From NCBI GenBank assembly GCA_965247435.1, contig OZ252019.1, positions 1,984,001-2,048,000 of the forward strand: a stretch of 64,000 bases of DNA, given 5' to 3'. This DNA is from Ilyomonas sp965247435. Its GTDB lineage: Bacteria > Bacteroidota > Bacteroidia > Chitinophagales > Chitinophagaceae. The translations under genes were made by a program, and so were the position numbers. How positions within the stretch are numbered: the stretch's first letter is position 1; each line of letters opens with the position of its first letter. Positions 10,001-18,392 of the stretch are shown here, in pieces. The notes beneath the pieces are model-generated. The model worked only from the letters and a program-made list of their open reading frames with translations. It had not been told where the DNA came from and ran no database searches.

Positions 10001-12201
10001 ACTTTTAGTTCCTGGTTTACGGTGCGAAGCTCTTCATTGATGGATTGCAGCTCTTCCTTGCTTGTTTCCAGTTCTTCCGACGAGGAGCGCAGCTCTTCGT
10101 TAATGGCCTGCAGCTCTTCATTCGAGGCTTTCAGCTCTTCTGCCTGCACTTCATACTGCTCGGTAGACTGCCGCAACTGCACCTTGGAGCGCATCAGCTC
10201 TTCTTCTAACTGCCGGGCTACGGGTTCTGCCGACGAGTAGTCCGATAGTGCTTCTCCGGCCGCTTCCGCCACCGGCTCCAGCAGCACGAGGAATAGACCG
10301 TTAGCCTTGTTTGCTGCATGCAATACCGGGCGCACATGGATGTTGATGGTGGTGGAGGCGCCGTTTATAATCGTCTTCAGGCTTTTTGTTTCCACGTTCG
10401 TTTTGCGCTGGGCGGCCTGGTACAGCGCGCTTCGCAATTCAATGCGCAGATCCGGGCGGATAAGCTTTAATAAGTTCTGGGTTGGCTCGCCGCCGGTTAT
10501 CTGCAGGTAAGCAGCGGCGCTTTCGGTAAGGTGAACAATTTCATATTCCTCATTCACCACGATGGAAGGCGGCGCATATTGCTCCAGCAACTGGTGGTGC
10601 AGCGCTGTATTGGAAAGCCTGTCGGGAAAGCGGGTTCCTTTAACCGGCGCCGGCGGCGGCAGTTTCCCCGGAGCGCCCTGTGGCGTAAGCGTCTGTTCGG
10701 GCGCCGGATAAAGGGAGCGGGCCAACAACTGGTTGCTTTGGAAAAGGTGATGCTCGCGGTTAACGGTGGCAAATAAATTACCGGCGCCGTCCACCGATTC
10801 GCTGGAACCTAAAAAAAGATAAGCGCCGGGGGTAAGCGCAAAATGGAAAGTGGACATTACCCGCTCCTGCGCCGTTTGGTTCAGGTAAATGAGCATATTG
10901 CGGCAGGTAACGAGGTCGAGGCGGGAGAACGGCGGATCTTTAATAACATTGTGATTGGCAAATAAAACCATTTCGCGCAGCTCGCGCTGGATGCGGTATC
11001 CTTCGCCTTCTTTATTAAAGAACTTCCGCAGCCGCTCCGGCGATACGTCTGCCGCATCGTTGAGGCTGTACAAGCCTTCGCGCGCCACTGCTATAGAGGC
11101 GTCGTCAATATCCGTGGCGAATATCTGTACATGGGGCGCATCAACGTTATCCTGCGTACGTTCGGCGCAAAGCATGGCGATGGAATAAGCTTCCTCGCCG
11201 GTAGCGCAGCCGGCCACCCAGATGCGTACGAAATCGGTAGCTTTTTTACCATGAAAAATCTTTGGGAGCACATCGGTTTCTAAAAAAAGAAAAGCTTCCT
11301 TATCCCTGAAAAAATTAGTGACGGATATGAGCAGGTCTTTCAGGAGCGCATTGGTTTCTTCCGGGTTGCCATCAAAAAACGCAGCATACGCCGGCAGGTC
11401 GGGAAGGCTGCGCACGCTGATGCGGCGCTCGATGCGGCGGAGGATAGTCGCGCGTTTATAATTGGAAAAATCGTGACCGGTGCGCAGGCGCAGTTGCATA
11501 AAAATTTCGCGCAATGCCCGTTCCTGCAGTTCGGGCTTTATGAGCGGCTCTTTCTCCACTTCAATTGTTCCGAGGCTGTTGCGGTAGGTAACGAGGTAGG
11601 CAGGTATCTCAGCCACGTTCAGTATTGCATCTACAAGGTCGGTAGCAATGGAGTTGCGGGGCATCTCGCTGAAATCGGCCTCGCGCGGGTTTTGCACAAT
11701 AGCCGCACCGCCGCGCTCTTTAATACGCTTAAGCCCCATCGAGCCATTGGCGCCGGTGCCGCTCAGTACCACACATATTGCCCTGGCGCGGTGCGACTCG
11801 GCGAGGGTGCGGAAGAAAATATCTACGGGGGCGCGGCGGTCTTCCACCGTAAGATTTTTTGATACTACGAGGTAGCCGCCATCCATAATGAGGTGTTCGT
11901 TGGGCGGTACTACATAGATGTGATCAGGAATTACTTTTACTCTTTCCGTTACAGGTGTTACGGGTATGGCCGCAACGGTCTGCAGTATCCGGGCAAGCTG
12001 GCTGTCGTGGTCGGGCGACAGATGTAGTATTACTACATAAGCCATATTACTGTCGGGCCTTACCTGCTCAAAAAATAATTTTAAGGCCTGTATGCCGCCG
12101 GCAGACGCGCCGATACCTACCACTAAAAAAGCATTTTCCACAGCGCTGTTGTGCGCCGTTCCGTTTTCTCCCGGTTTCGTATTGTCAGCGGGTGTGTTCA
12201 T
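7051..12201 (-). CDS. CheB-CheR-multi-PAS hybrid sensor histidine kinase, 1716 aa
   Basis: Domains in order: CheB methylesterase (about 25-210), CheR N-terminal and SAM-methyltransferase domains (about 230-480; AdoMet loop GCATGEEAYS), a PAS domain (about 540-640), a Glu/Ser-rich coiled coil with ELQ..NEEL repeats (about 670-770), about six PAS/PAC units, a HisKA domain with H-box His near 1496 (IASHELKTPVTS), then HATPase (N-box NLLSNAIKYS near 1614, FGIGM near 1647). CheB Ser33 and His60 are present, but the catalytic Asp position reads Asn152 (GTGANGSMG). The protein looks soluble, with no clear membrane segment. It probably links many PAS inputs to a kinase output without classic chemotaxis receptors nearby. 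It is last in a minus-strand signalling run, 159 bases after cheB. Confidence 0.93.
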   Translation of the reverse strand: MNTPADNTKPGENGTAHNSAVENAFLVVGIGASAGGIQALKLFFEQVRPDSNMAYVVILHLSPDHDSQLARILQTVAAIPVTPVTERVKVIPDHIYVVPPNEHLIMDGGYLVVSKNLTVEDRRAPVDIFFRTLAESHRARAICVVLSGTGANGSMGLKRIKERGGAAIVQNPREADFSEMPRNSIATDLVDAILNVAEIPAYLVTYRNSLGTIEVEKEPLIKPELQERALREIFMQLRLRTGHDFSNYKRATILRRIERRISVRSLPDLPAYAAFFDGNPEETNALLKDLLISVTNFFRDKEAFLFLETDVLPKIFHGKKATDFVRIWVAGCATGEEAYSIAMLCAERTQDNVDAPHVQIFATDIDDASIAVAREGLYSLNDAADVSPERLRKFFNKEGEGYRIQRELREMVLFANHNVIKDPPFSRLDLVTCRNMLIYLNQTAQERVMSTFHFALTPGAYLFLGSSESVDGAGNLFATVNREHHLFQSNQLLARSLYPAPEQTLTPQGAPGKLPPPAPVKGTRFPDRLSNTALHHQLLEQYAPPSIVVNEEYEIVHLTESAAAYLQITGGEPTQNLLKLIRPDLRIELRSALYQAAQRKTNVETKSLKTIINGASTTINIHVRPVLHAANKANGLFLVLLEPVAEAAGEALSDYSSAEPVARQLEEELMRSKVQLRQSTEQYEVQAEELKASNEELQAINEELRSSSEELETSKEELQSINEELRTVNQELKVKIEEISQSGNDLTNFINSTAIGTIFLDRSFRIKRFTPATTEIFNLIPTDFGRPLSDITNRLGDADLMADAEAVLETLQPAEREVQTTDGRFFMMRALPYRTSDDRINGVVLTFFNITERKKLEKDKFFLASIVESSIDSIITINFDSIITSWNKAAEALYGYKAAEAIGKPVTMLTLPEDLKDMLGNIEKIKQSEVVEIYDSIRMNKSGQLMNLEVRLSPIKDINGRVMGISTIARNVTDRRLVETALLDTQQSLEVALEAARMGVWSIDFTTGEAQTNMRHNMIFGYEQPVEKWNRKIFQRHVVPEDRAKFDKTFSEAIETGILDLQVRIQWDDGSIHWIYDRGRVYYNAEGMPARMMGVTLDITNNKQAEEAAQESKERLRNLVESASDYAIFTTAADYSITSWNKTAEKIFGWTESEALGQSARMIFTPEDREAKQPEQEIKTALEKGIAPDERFHLRKDGSRIYVSGTLQPLKDGAGFLKMVRDITDKLKSETAIRQWEERYRIALEAGGLATWDWNLTSDRIIWNEQHYILFGLEPDGLEKGPEDFIKFIHPADVDYVEKQLDKAITKTGVYEAEFRIIKADDRETHWMAGYGRVVEREKGKAIRLTGVMYDITDRKLANDELKTAQASLNVALDASKMGVWDMDAASGRVKRSARHDQLLGHTTYQEVWNHEQAKKYLHPDDRQKFDAAFEKLYKKGSLSLEVRVQYDNGSTGWVCYYGNVFYNEARQPVQAAGVIYDITDRKTIERQKDEFIGIASHELKTPVTSIKAYAEILYDNFAASDDKQTITFLKKMNGQIDRLTILIRDLLDVTKISEGRLSLNMSGLDITQLLQDIGDEMQRTTTRHTVVLNLQALPTIRGDEERLRQVFVNLLSNAIKYSPEADKIVISSYTEEDKIKVAVQDFGIGMTPNTSEKVFERFFRSNDPDSATFPGLGLGLYISMEIIRQHEGTIHVQSEKDKGSVFTVELPVSNKRPKP

Positions 12202-12360
12202 AATGTAGCTCCTGTAATAGAGGTTAAGATATACATTTTTATAAATAGAAAACTGTGTAAAACAGCATAGCCATAACCCTGTATTATGGAATTACAATAA
12301 CAGTGCTTGTTTATAAAAAATTTTTTTTAATTGCTGGTGTACCAATGCGTACAGCTTTCT

Positions 12361-13479
12361 TTATGCAGGTTTTTTGTCTATTGGCAAAGAAGCCTTCTCC
12401 ATCAGCCGGCCGTTGCTGAGCGGCTCCTGCTGCGCTGCCAACTGTCTTGCTGCCTGCGACCTTTTTTCTGCTTCCTTTGCCTTTTTAAAATATTGCGCGG
12501 CCAGCTTTGTCAGGTTTTTTTCGGCATAATGGTCGCCGATATGGTTCAGCAGCATCATGCTTTCCTCCAGGCCACGGATGGCATTCCACAGGCTTTGCTC
12601 CACTGTTTCGCTCAGCGCAAAGAGCAGCGTATCGGCGGTATAGGCGTGGCCGGTATGGCACCGGAAGCGTTTAAGGCTGCCTTCGGTAACCTCGGTTAGC
12701 ACACCATGACATTCGGGGCAGGCGAAAGGCGACAACTCGCCCAGTTTCATCACTTCGCCGATAAGCGAATCATCACCCGCTGCAATCGCAATTTCTATTT
12801 CCGTTTTTTCGTCCCTTTCCATAGGTTGTTCATTAGCATTGGCCATTTGTTGTACGAGGGTAACCAGTAAACCACCCATTTCCGCAGCCGGAACGCAATA
12901 ATCCACCGCTACTTCCCGCAGTGCGTTCTCGGGCATGGACGGCATTTCGGCGTCTGCGGGGTCTTGTACTACAGTAAGGCCGCCGTGGTGTTTAATGGTC
13001 CACAAACCCGCAGTACCATCATCTAAAGCACCGGACAAAACAACGCCGATTACCTGTGTATTATATTCATAAGCCGCCGAGCGGAAAAGCGGGTCCACTG
13101 CCGGGCGAAAGCGGTTTTCTTTCGGGCCTTTGGTTGTGCGTACGTGCCCCGTTTCTATCAGCAGGTGATGGTCGGGCGGCGCGATATAGATGCGTCCGGG
13201 CAATATCGGCTCGCCATCGTAGGCATTGGTGGCATACAGCTTACTTTCCTTGTTTAAAATCTCGGGGAGCATACCGCGTACATCCGGCGGCATATGCCAT
13301 ACAATAAAAAGAGCAGCAGGGAAATCTCCGGGCAGGCCGGCTACTAACTTCTTTAATGCTTCAAGACCTCCGGCGGATGCCCCAATAACGATTAAGGGGA
13401 AAGTTTTCTGCCCCGGTTGCATTACTTCGTTTGCTTTGAGCGATTGGGTATTTGCAGGATGTTCGGTGTTATTTTCCAT
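12361..13479 (-). CDS. CheB-type methylesterase with zinc-ribbon-like tail
   Basis: 372 residues without a receiver domain. The CheB fold occupies about 26-215 with an intact catalytic set: Ser35 (GASAGG), His62 (VWHMPPD) and Asp154 (SGALDDGTAG). It therefore looks catalytically complete, unlike the CheB half of the fusion next door. After a linker, Cys254-x2-Cys257 and Cys274/His278 (CPECHG, FRCHTGHAY) form a probable zinc-binding unit, followed by a helical Lys/Glu-rich tail. This tail architecture recurs in stand-alone CheB proteins outside flagellar systems. It probably works with the fusion kinase; the true substrate is unknown. Confidence 0.88.
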   Translation of the reverse strand: MENNTEHPANTQSLKANEVMQPGQKTFPLIVIGASAGGLEALKKLVAGLPGDFPAALFIVWHMPPDVRGMLPEILNKESKLYATNAYDGEPILPGRIYIAPPDHHLLIETGHVRTTKGPKENRFRPAVDPLFRSAAYEYNTQVIGVVLSGALDDGTAGLWTIKHHGGLTVVQDPADAEMPSMPENALREVAVDYCVPAAEMGGLLVTLVQQMANANEQPMERDEKTEIEIAIAAGDDSLIGEVMKLGELSPFACPECHGVLTEVTEGSLKRFRCHTGHAYTADTLLFALSETVEQSLWNAIRGLEESMMLLNHIGDHYAEKNLTKLAAQYFKKAKEAEKRSQAARQLAAQQEPLSNGRLMEKASLPIDKKPA

Positions 13480-13514
13480 AGAAGGTTACTTTGTGCCATT
13501 TAATGCAAGGTAAG

Positions 13515-13570
13515 GTAGGGCTTTCTTACTGCTTTTGCCGGAGAATAAAAGCATCTTATAAAAGCCCTAC
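13515..13570 (-). terminator. Nested inverted repeat between receiver gene and cheB
   Basis: An outer 10-base perfect stem, GTAGGGCTTT (13515-13524) with AAAGCCCTAC (13561-13570), encloses a 7-base stem TGCTTTT/AAAAGCA. It lies after the stop of the receiver at 13601 and before the cheB start at 13479 on the minus strand, so it may end transcription or regulate cheB. No long T-run follows it. Confidence 0.45.
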
Positions 13571-13600
13571 AGTATGCCGTTACTTTAAAAATTTTTCATT

Positions 13601-13969
13601 TTATAGTTGCTCCTGTGCTGCAAAATGATTAATCTTATTCAGAAAATTGCTCAGCTCAAAAGGCTTTTCAATAAAATCATCAGCCAAATATGTTTGTACA
13701 TCCTGCTTATAAGATTGGTTTGCCGAAAACAGGATAACGGGGATGTGCGCAAATCCGGCAGATTCTTTTATGTGTTTACAAACAAGTCTTCCGTCTGCAC
13801 CGCTTAGTTGAATATCCAACAGAATTAAATCCGGTTTAAACGCTGCTATCGTTTCATAAATATGATTGGGATGCGTATGCGCCGATACTTGAAAGCCTTT
13901 AATCTGCAGCACCATAGTAATTACATCCAATAAGTCGCGGTCATCATCTATTACAAGTATTTTTTTCAT
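13601..13969 (-). CDS. Single-domain response regulator (receiver only)
   Basis: 122-123 residues from ATG 13969 (MKKILVIDDD). The acidic pocket is Asp8-10, the phospho-acceptor Asp52 (LLDIQLSG), switch Ser82 and Lys102 (EKPF). The frame is open further upstream, but the extra residues are not receiver-like and I exclude them. It has no output domain. It shares the ILFS(A/T)N and DDFI(E/D)KPF segments with the receiver at 14556, so the two are probably recent paralogs feeding the same pathway as the fusion kinase downstream. Confidence 0.88.
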   Translation of the reverse strand: MKKILVIDDDRDLLDVITMVLQIKGFQVSAHTHPNHIYETIAAFKPDLILLDIQLSGADGRLVCKHIKESAGFAHIPVILFSANQSYKQDVQTYLADDFIEKPFELSNFLNKINHFAAQEQL

Positions 13970-14555
13970 AAGCGCTGGCATCAGCATAAAATTATAAAGG
14001 CGACTAAAACAGTTCACAATGCTGTGCATGGTTACAGCACTACACAATACCTATGGCTATTATCTTGCCATACTGTTTGCGCCAACAAGTAAGAAGCTGC
14101 CCGCTAATGGCATAAGATGAAGAGGAACAATACCTTAATATTCCAAAGCCGTTTTTGTGCCGGTAATAATTTCAGACAAAAATCATTGCTGCTTCAATTA
14201 CCTGCATAGCTGGTACAATGGAACTAATTGCAAAAAGGAATTGATTAAAAGGCCTCTTTGTTTTCCGGAACCGGGTATCGGAGCAACCGTAGGGCCAACA
14301 GGGCTGTTGGTCTATGGCAGCTATCTGTTTAAAAATGCAGTTGTAAAAAGATAGTTTGCTTACCTGCAAACAAACCGGAGAGGCTATTCATTATCCTGAG
14401 AGTGGTTTGGTATTAAAGCCTGCAGGGCTGCAGAAATATGTATGGTTTGAAGTAAAGTGGCAGGGTTATAAAAGAAAAAGCGGCTTTTGTTTATAAGCCG
14501 CTTTTAAGCATAACGGGTTGTTATAATCTTTGCAGGAGAGATGCTGTATATCAAT
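13970..14555. other. Intergenic gap with one terminator
   Basis: About 590 bases between two receiver genes. Apart from the hairpin at 14476-14505 I see no gene, RNA or repeat that stands out. Confidence 0.5.
14476..14505 (-). terminator. Terminator after the receiver gene at 14556
   Basis: An 11-base perfect stem, AAAAGCGGCTT with AAGCCGCTTTT, and an 8-base loop. It lies about 50 bases past the stop of the minus-strand receiver and has T/A-rich flanks in both directions, so it could work on either strand. Confidence 0.75.
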
Positions 14556-14924
14556 TTAATTTTTGTCTGCATAATGGCTTATTTTGTTTAGCAGGAGATC
14601 TATATCAAAAGGCTTATCAATAAAATCGTCACAGAGGTATTTATCCAGGTCTTTATTAAAAGCGGGATTGGTAGAAAATAAGATCACCTTGGTTTGCATG
14701 TGCGCTTCCACTTCTTTAATCTCTTTGCAAAGCAGCCTGCCATCAAAATTGCCCAGGCTGATATCCAGCAGTACGACGGCCGGCTTTATACTCTTTACTT
14801 TATCTAAGAGATTGGTAGTGCGGTTTAGCATTATCGCTTCGTAGCCCCGCGTCTCCAGCATAAGGCCAACTACATGAAGTATATCTTCGTCGTAATCAAC
14901 AACCAATATTTTTTCTTTTCTCAT
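14556..14924 (-). CDS. Single-domain response regulator (receiver only)
   Basis: 122 residues. Receiver motifs: Asp10 and Asp12 (VVDYDED, a Tyr splits the usual acidic pair), phospho-acceptor Asp54 (LLDISLGNF), switch Ser84 and Lys104 (DKPF). No output domain. It is a close relative of the receiver at 13601. It is separated from that gene by a terminator and a long spacer, so it is probably its own transcription unit. Confidence 0.88.
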   Translation of the reverse strand: MRKEKILVVDYDEDILHVVGLMLETRGYEAIMLNRTTNLLDKVKSIKPAVVLLDISLGNFDGRLLCKEIKEVEAHMQTKVILFSTNPAFNKDLDKYLCDDFIDKPFDIDLLLNKISHYADKN

Positions 14925-15537
14925 AAGAAGCGGTGTAGTGGCTAAATAGCAATATTAAGTTAATTGCCAAAAATTTTTAGTTCCGATTTCAGGGCAGAAA
15001 GATAAACCATTTATCTGTTAACCCTTTAATTTTTAAGGTTTTAAACAGAATTGTATTTACAGCATTTGTTTTGTCCGGACAAGCATATTGGCTCCATTGC
15101 CACTTAACAAAGTCATGCGGCTTTAGGCACGTAACTCCGGCAAATGAAAATACAAAGCCAACTGCACCTGTCCGTTATATTTGAGCAACGCATTTGCATA
15201 CCGGATTATATACCGGAGAAAAAACCCGCCAATAAATTGAAATACTTGTAAACTATTTTGATAAACAGGCAGAAAGTTATAAGAACAAAGATTGCAACGT
15301 AAGCTTGCCTGCCCGCAATTAAATAAAACAGCAGGCCGCTTTACCGGAAAAACCTGAACCAGTACAACAATGCATCCGGCACAGCGGTAATAAGACAAAC
15401 GGTTTAGTGTATGCCTGGTATTATTAAAACGGGGAATCAGTTGAGATCGTGGAAGCGCAGCCCTTATTAAAGGTAAATAACCATCAGTAATTTTGAGCCG
15501 TACATTTGCCCCCGCTTCACCAATCATTATCCTCTTT
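14925..15537. other. Intergenic gap before modA
   Basis: About 610 bases between divergent genes. A long minus-strand frame crosses it, but it is antisense to modA and has no family features. No riboswitch-like or tRNA structure was recognised. Confidence 0.5.
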
Positions 15538-16281
15538 ATGAAAAACCTGTATTTATCCGGCATTTTTTGTTTATTGTCCTTTGCCGCCGCCGCCCAGCCG
15601 TTGCGCATAGCCGTAGCAGCCAATGCACAGTTTGTAAGCGAAAAACTAAAAGACGCTTTTACTAAAGAAACGGGCATCACCACCGAGCTAACGGTCAGCT
15701 CGTCCGGCAAGCTTACCGCGCAAATAGAGCAGGGCGCGCCGTTCGATGTGTTTCTGTCTGCAGACATGAAGTATCCGGAAGAGCTGTTCAGCAAAGGCTT
15801 TGCCACGGCCAAACCCCAGGTATATGCGTATGGTACGCTCGTGATGTGGACACTTAAAAACATAGATCTCACCAAAGGACTGAATGCCTTATTAAGCACC
15901 GGGGTACAAAAGATAGCCATTGCCAATCCTAAACTTGCACCGTACGGCGAAGCAACGATACAGGCCCTCACGAAGCAGGCGCTGCTGGAAAAAGTTCAGC
16001 CCAGGATTGTGTATGGAGAAAGTATTTCGCAAGTAAATCAATACCTGCTGACCGGCGCTGCGGATATTGCGTTTACGGCTAAGTCGGTGGTGCTGGATTC
16101 GGCGGTTAGCGGCAAAGGCAAGTGGGCAGAGGTTAGCAACAAATTGTACAACCCGATTGCGCAGGGCGCAGTCATTATCAAATCTTCGGGTGCAACCAAC
16201 AGCGCAGGCGCAGCAGCCTTTTACAGCTTTCTTTTTAGTAAAAAAGCAAAAGCTATTTTTAAAAAATACGGGTATAAGTAG
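15538..16281 (+). CDS. modA: Molybdate ABC transporter substrate-binding protein
   Basis: 247 residues from ATG 15538, with a signal peptide ending AAAAQ (about residue 20). The mature part reads as ModA: LRIAVAANAQF, TVSSSGKLTAQIEQGAPFDV, FLSADMKYPEEL, then IANPKLAPYGEAT and SQVNQYLLTGAADIAFT, matching the oxyanion-contacting loops of the family. It binds molybdate or tungstate in the periplasm for an ABC importer. No modB (permease) or modC (ATPase) is in the window. The next gene encodes a molybdopterin-domain protein, which fits a molybdenum theme. Confidence 0.9.
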   Translation: MKNLYLSGIFCLLSFAAAAQPLRIAVAANAQFVSEKLKDAFTKETGITTELTVSSSGKLTAQIEQGAPFDVFLSADMKYPEELFSKGFATAKPQVYAYGTLVMWTLKNIDLTKGLNALLSTGVQKIAIANPKLAPYGEATIQALTKQALLEKVQPRIVYGESISQVNQYLLTGAADIAFTAKSVVLDSAVSGKGKWAEVSNKLYNPIAQGAVIIKSSGATNSAGAAAFYSFLFSKKAKAIFKKYGYK

Positions 16282-16375
16282 CGTAGCTCTTAACGCTTTA
16301 TTTATGCTGTTGCCGCAACTGCAATGGTACAGCGATACCTGTTTGCAATAAATGTCTTTTTAATTGGTGATGCGT

Positions 16376-16867
16376 ATGAAATTAATCACTTCCGTTTTCT
16401 TTGCCCCTGCTTTTTTTGTTACATCGCTGGTTGCTGCACAAACGGCGCCTGCGGTACAAATAACGGGCGACAGCCTGCAGCCTTTCACACTTACGGCTAC
16501 GTTGTTTGCCGCCATGCCGCACACAACACTTGATGCAAAAGGGCACGATGAAAAGATACACCGCTACGAAGGTGTGCTGCTGTCAGACATTCTTGCCAAA
16601 GCAGGCGTGCACTTAGGCACACCGGGCAGAAAGACGACTGCTGCTACGTATGTAACTCTAAAGGCCGCAGACAATTACACCTGCGTGTGTGCATTGGCAG
16701 AGCTTGATACATTGTTTACTGATAAAAAAATATTGCTTGCCGATAAGCAGGATGGAGGGGCTTTGCCAGCGGCAACCGGCGCCTTTCAGGTAATTGCAAC
16801 GGGCGAAAAGTTACATGCCCGGTGGATAAGACAGGTGATTGCTATTGAGGTAAAGACTGTTCGTTAA
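16376..16867 (+). CDS. Exported molybdopterin-binding-domain (SUOX-like) protein
   Basis: 163 residues with a signal peptide (MKLITSVFFAPAFFVTSLVA, then AQ). The mature sequence resembles the small oxidoreductase molybdopterin-binding fold found alone in bacteria: YEGVLLSDILAKAGV, YVTLKAADNY, TGAFQVIATGEKLHARWIRQV. I do not see the Cys that ligates Mo in true sulfite oxidases at a convincing place, so it may bind a ligand rather than catalyse. It starts about 95 bases after modA, suggesting joint expression. ATG 16370 is an alternative start. Confidence 0.65.
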   Translation: MKLITSVFFAPAFFVTSLVAAQTAPAVQITGDSLQPFTLTATLFAAMPHTTLDAKGHDEKIHRYEGVLLSDILAKAGVHLGTPGRKTTAATYVTLKAADNYTCVCALAELDTLFTDKKILLADKQDGGALPAATGAFQVIATGEKLHARWIRQVIAIEVKTVR

Positions 16868-16949
16868 TTTGTTTTCCTGCTTAATGTTTTCTGCTGCTGC
16901 AGTAATGAAAATAGCTGATCGCTTTACTGCTTTAATCGCTGCTGCTGCT

Positions 16950-18140
16950 TTATACCTCAAAGGAAACAGTGGTACCGGCGCCGGCTGTACTCTCAAAATG
17001 AAGGCAACTGCCATGTTTTTCAAGAAACTGGCGCACGAGGGTAAGGCCAAGGCCGTTGCCGCGCTCGCCGCGGGTGCCCCTGCTGTGAAACCCTTTAGGC
17101 TGGTACAGCATGTTTTCTATTTGTTGCGGCGTCATCCCGATGCCGGTATCGCTTACCTGCAAAAAGTTTTTGCCTTCGCCCGTAACGTACGATACCACCA
17201 GCGTGCCGCCATCGGTAAACTTGTTGGCATTGGTAAGCAGGTTACGTAACACAAAACTGATCATTTCTGCATCCTGCTCTATTTGTGTGCCGGCCGGTAT
17301 AAGATTAATCAGCAAATTATTCTTTGCTTCGCAGGCTATTTTTACCTGGTAAAAAAGCGTCTCTGTTAATGCCGTAAGATCAACTGTAGCGGTGTTTTGC
17401 TGCTGCTGCATTTGCAGTTTGCCCCAGTCAATCAGGTTGCCCAGCATGCCCAGCGTAGCAGCGGTCTGGTGTTTCAGGCTTTGCAACAGGTCGGCCCGTT
17501 CCTGTATCTCCAGATCACCCTGTTCGTCCAGTTCCAATAGCATTTTCAGGCTTAGCAATGGATTTTTCATATCGTGCCCGATGAGCGACAGCATTTTTTC
17601 CTGCGATTGAACCAGCACCTGCAGGTACCTGTTTTTCACTCTTGTTTCTATCAGCGACATGGCATGTTTCGCCAGCACGTGCAGCAATATTTTTTGTTCT
17701 TTGGTAAGCTTGCGCGGCACCGTATCCATCACGCACATTGTACCGATTTTCAAGCCCTCGCTGCTTACCAGCGGAACGCCTGCATAGTAAACAAGAAACG
17801 GTTCGCCCGTTACATACGGCATATTGCAAAACCGCTTATCTGCCCGCAGGTCATTTATTTCAAACACATCATCCTGCAGAATAGCATAAGCGCACACGGC
17901 ATGGTTGCGGCTCATTTCGCAATCTATCAGGCCTTTGCGCGCTTTAAACCATTGCCGTTCTCTATCTACAAGGCTTATCATGCCTACAGGCACTGCAAAT
18001 GCTTCGGAAGCAAGCGCTACAATATTGTTGAAGTCTTCCTCGCTCTGTGTATCTAAAATTTCCAGCTTGTACAGCTCGGCAAGGCGGGCGTCTTCATTGT
18101 CCGGCAGCGGGTAAGTTTTTGTTCTTGTATTGATAAGCAT
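16950..18140 (-). CDS. GAF-domain sensor histidine kinase
   Basis: 396 residues, no membrane segment. The GAF domain (about 25-165) carries VGMISLVDRERQWFKAR and the NHAVCAYAI motif common in GAF sensors. HisKA H-box His189 lies in SLIGHDMKNPLLSLK. The HATPase shows the N-box (LRNLLTNANKF), DTGIGM and a G-rich lid (GERGNGLGL). The predicted role is a cytoplasmic light, redox or ligand sensor that phosphorylates a receiver; the orphan receivers at 13.6-14.9 kb are plausible partners, but nothing in the sequence proves this. Convergent with the molybdopterin-domain gene. Confidence 0.9.
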   Translation of the reverse strand: MLINTRTKTYPLPDNEDARLAELYKLEILDTQSEEDFNNIVALASEAFAVPVGMISLVDRERQWFKARKGLIDCEMSRNHAVCAYAILQDDVFEINDLRADKRFCNMPYVTGEPFLVYYAGVPLVSSEGLKIGTMCVMDTVPRKLTKEQKILLHVLAKHAMSLIETRVKNRYLQVLVQSQEKMLSLIGHDMKNPLLSLKMLLELDEQGDLEIQERADLLQSLKHQTAATLGMLGNLIDWGKLQMQQQQNTATVDLTALTETLFYQVKIACEAKNNLLINLIPAGTQIEQDAEMISFVLRNLLTNANKFTDGGTLVVSYVTGEGKNFLQVSDTGIGMTPQQIENMLYQPKGFHSRGTRGERGNGLGLTLVRQFLEKHGSCLHFESTAGAGTTVSFEV

Positions 18141-18392
18141 ACCATTATACTTTTGGTAAAGGAAAGCTTATTGAAGCCTAATTAGTACTCCCTAAATCAG
18201 GTTTAATTTTTTTATAACCGATTTATAACTAATGTGCCGGATAAGTGCTGCTGCTGATAACCGGTTTTTTAGGGCTGGCCCCATATTGTTTTAGTTATTT
18301 TGGTGTGATAAAACATCAACAGTTTGAACATACCAAAAGAGGTAATTGCCCGCTTTCAAATGCTTTAACTTTACTGCTCAATATCAACGATT

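Noticed and set aside
15123..15971. Long minus-strand open frame of 282 codons
   Set aside because: It is antisense to modA, has no family motifs and low-complexity composition; modA on the other strand is clearly real.
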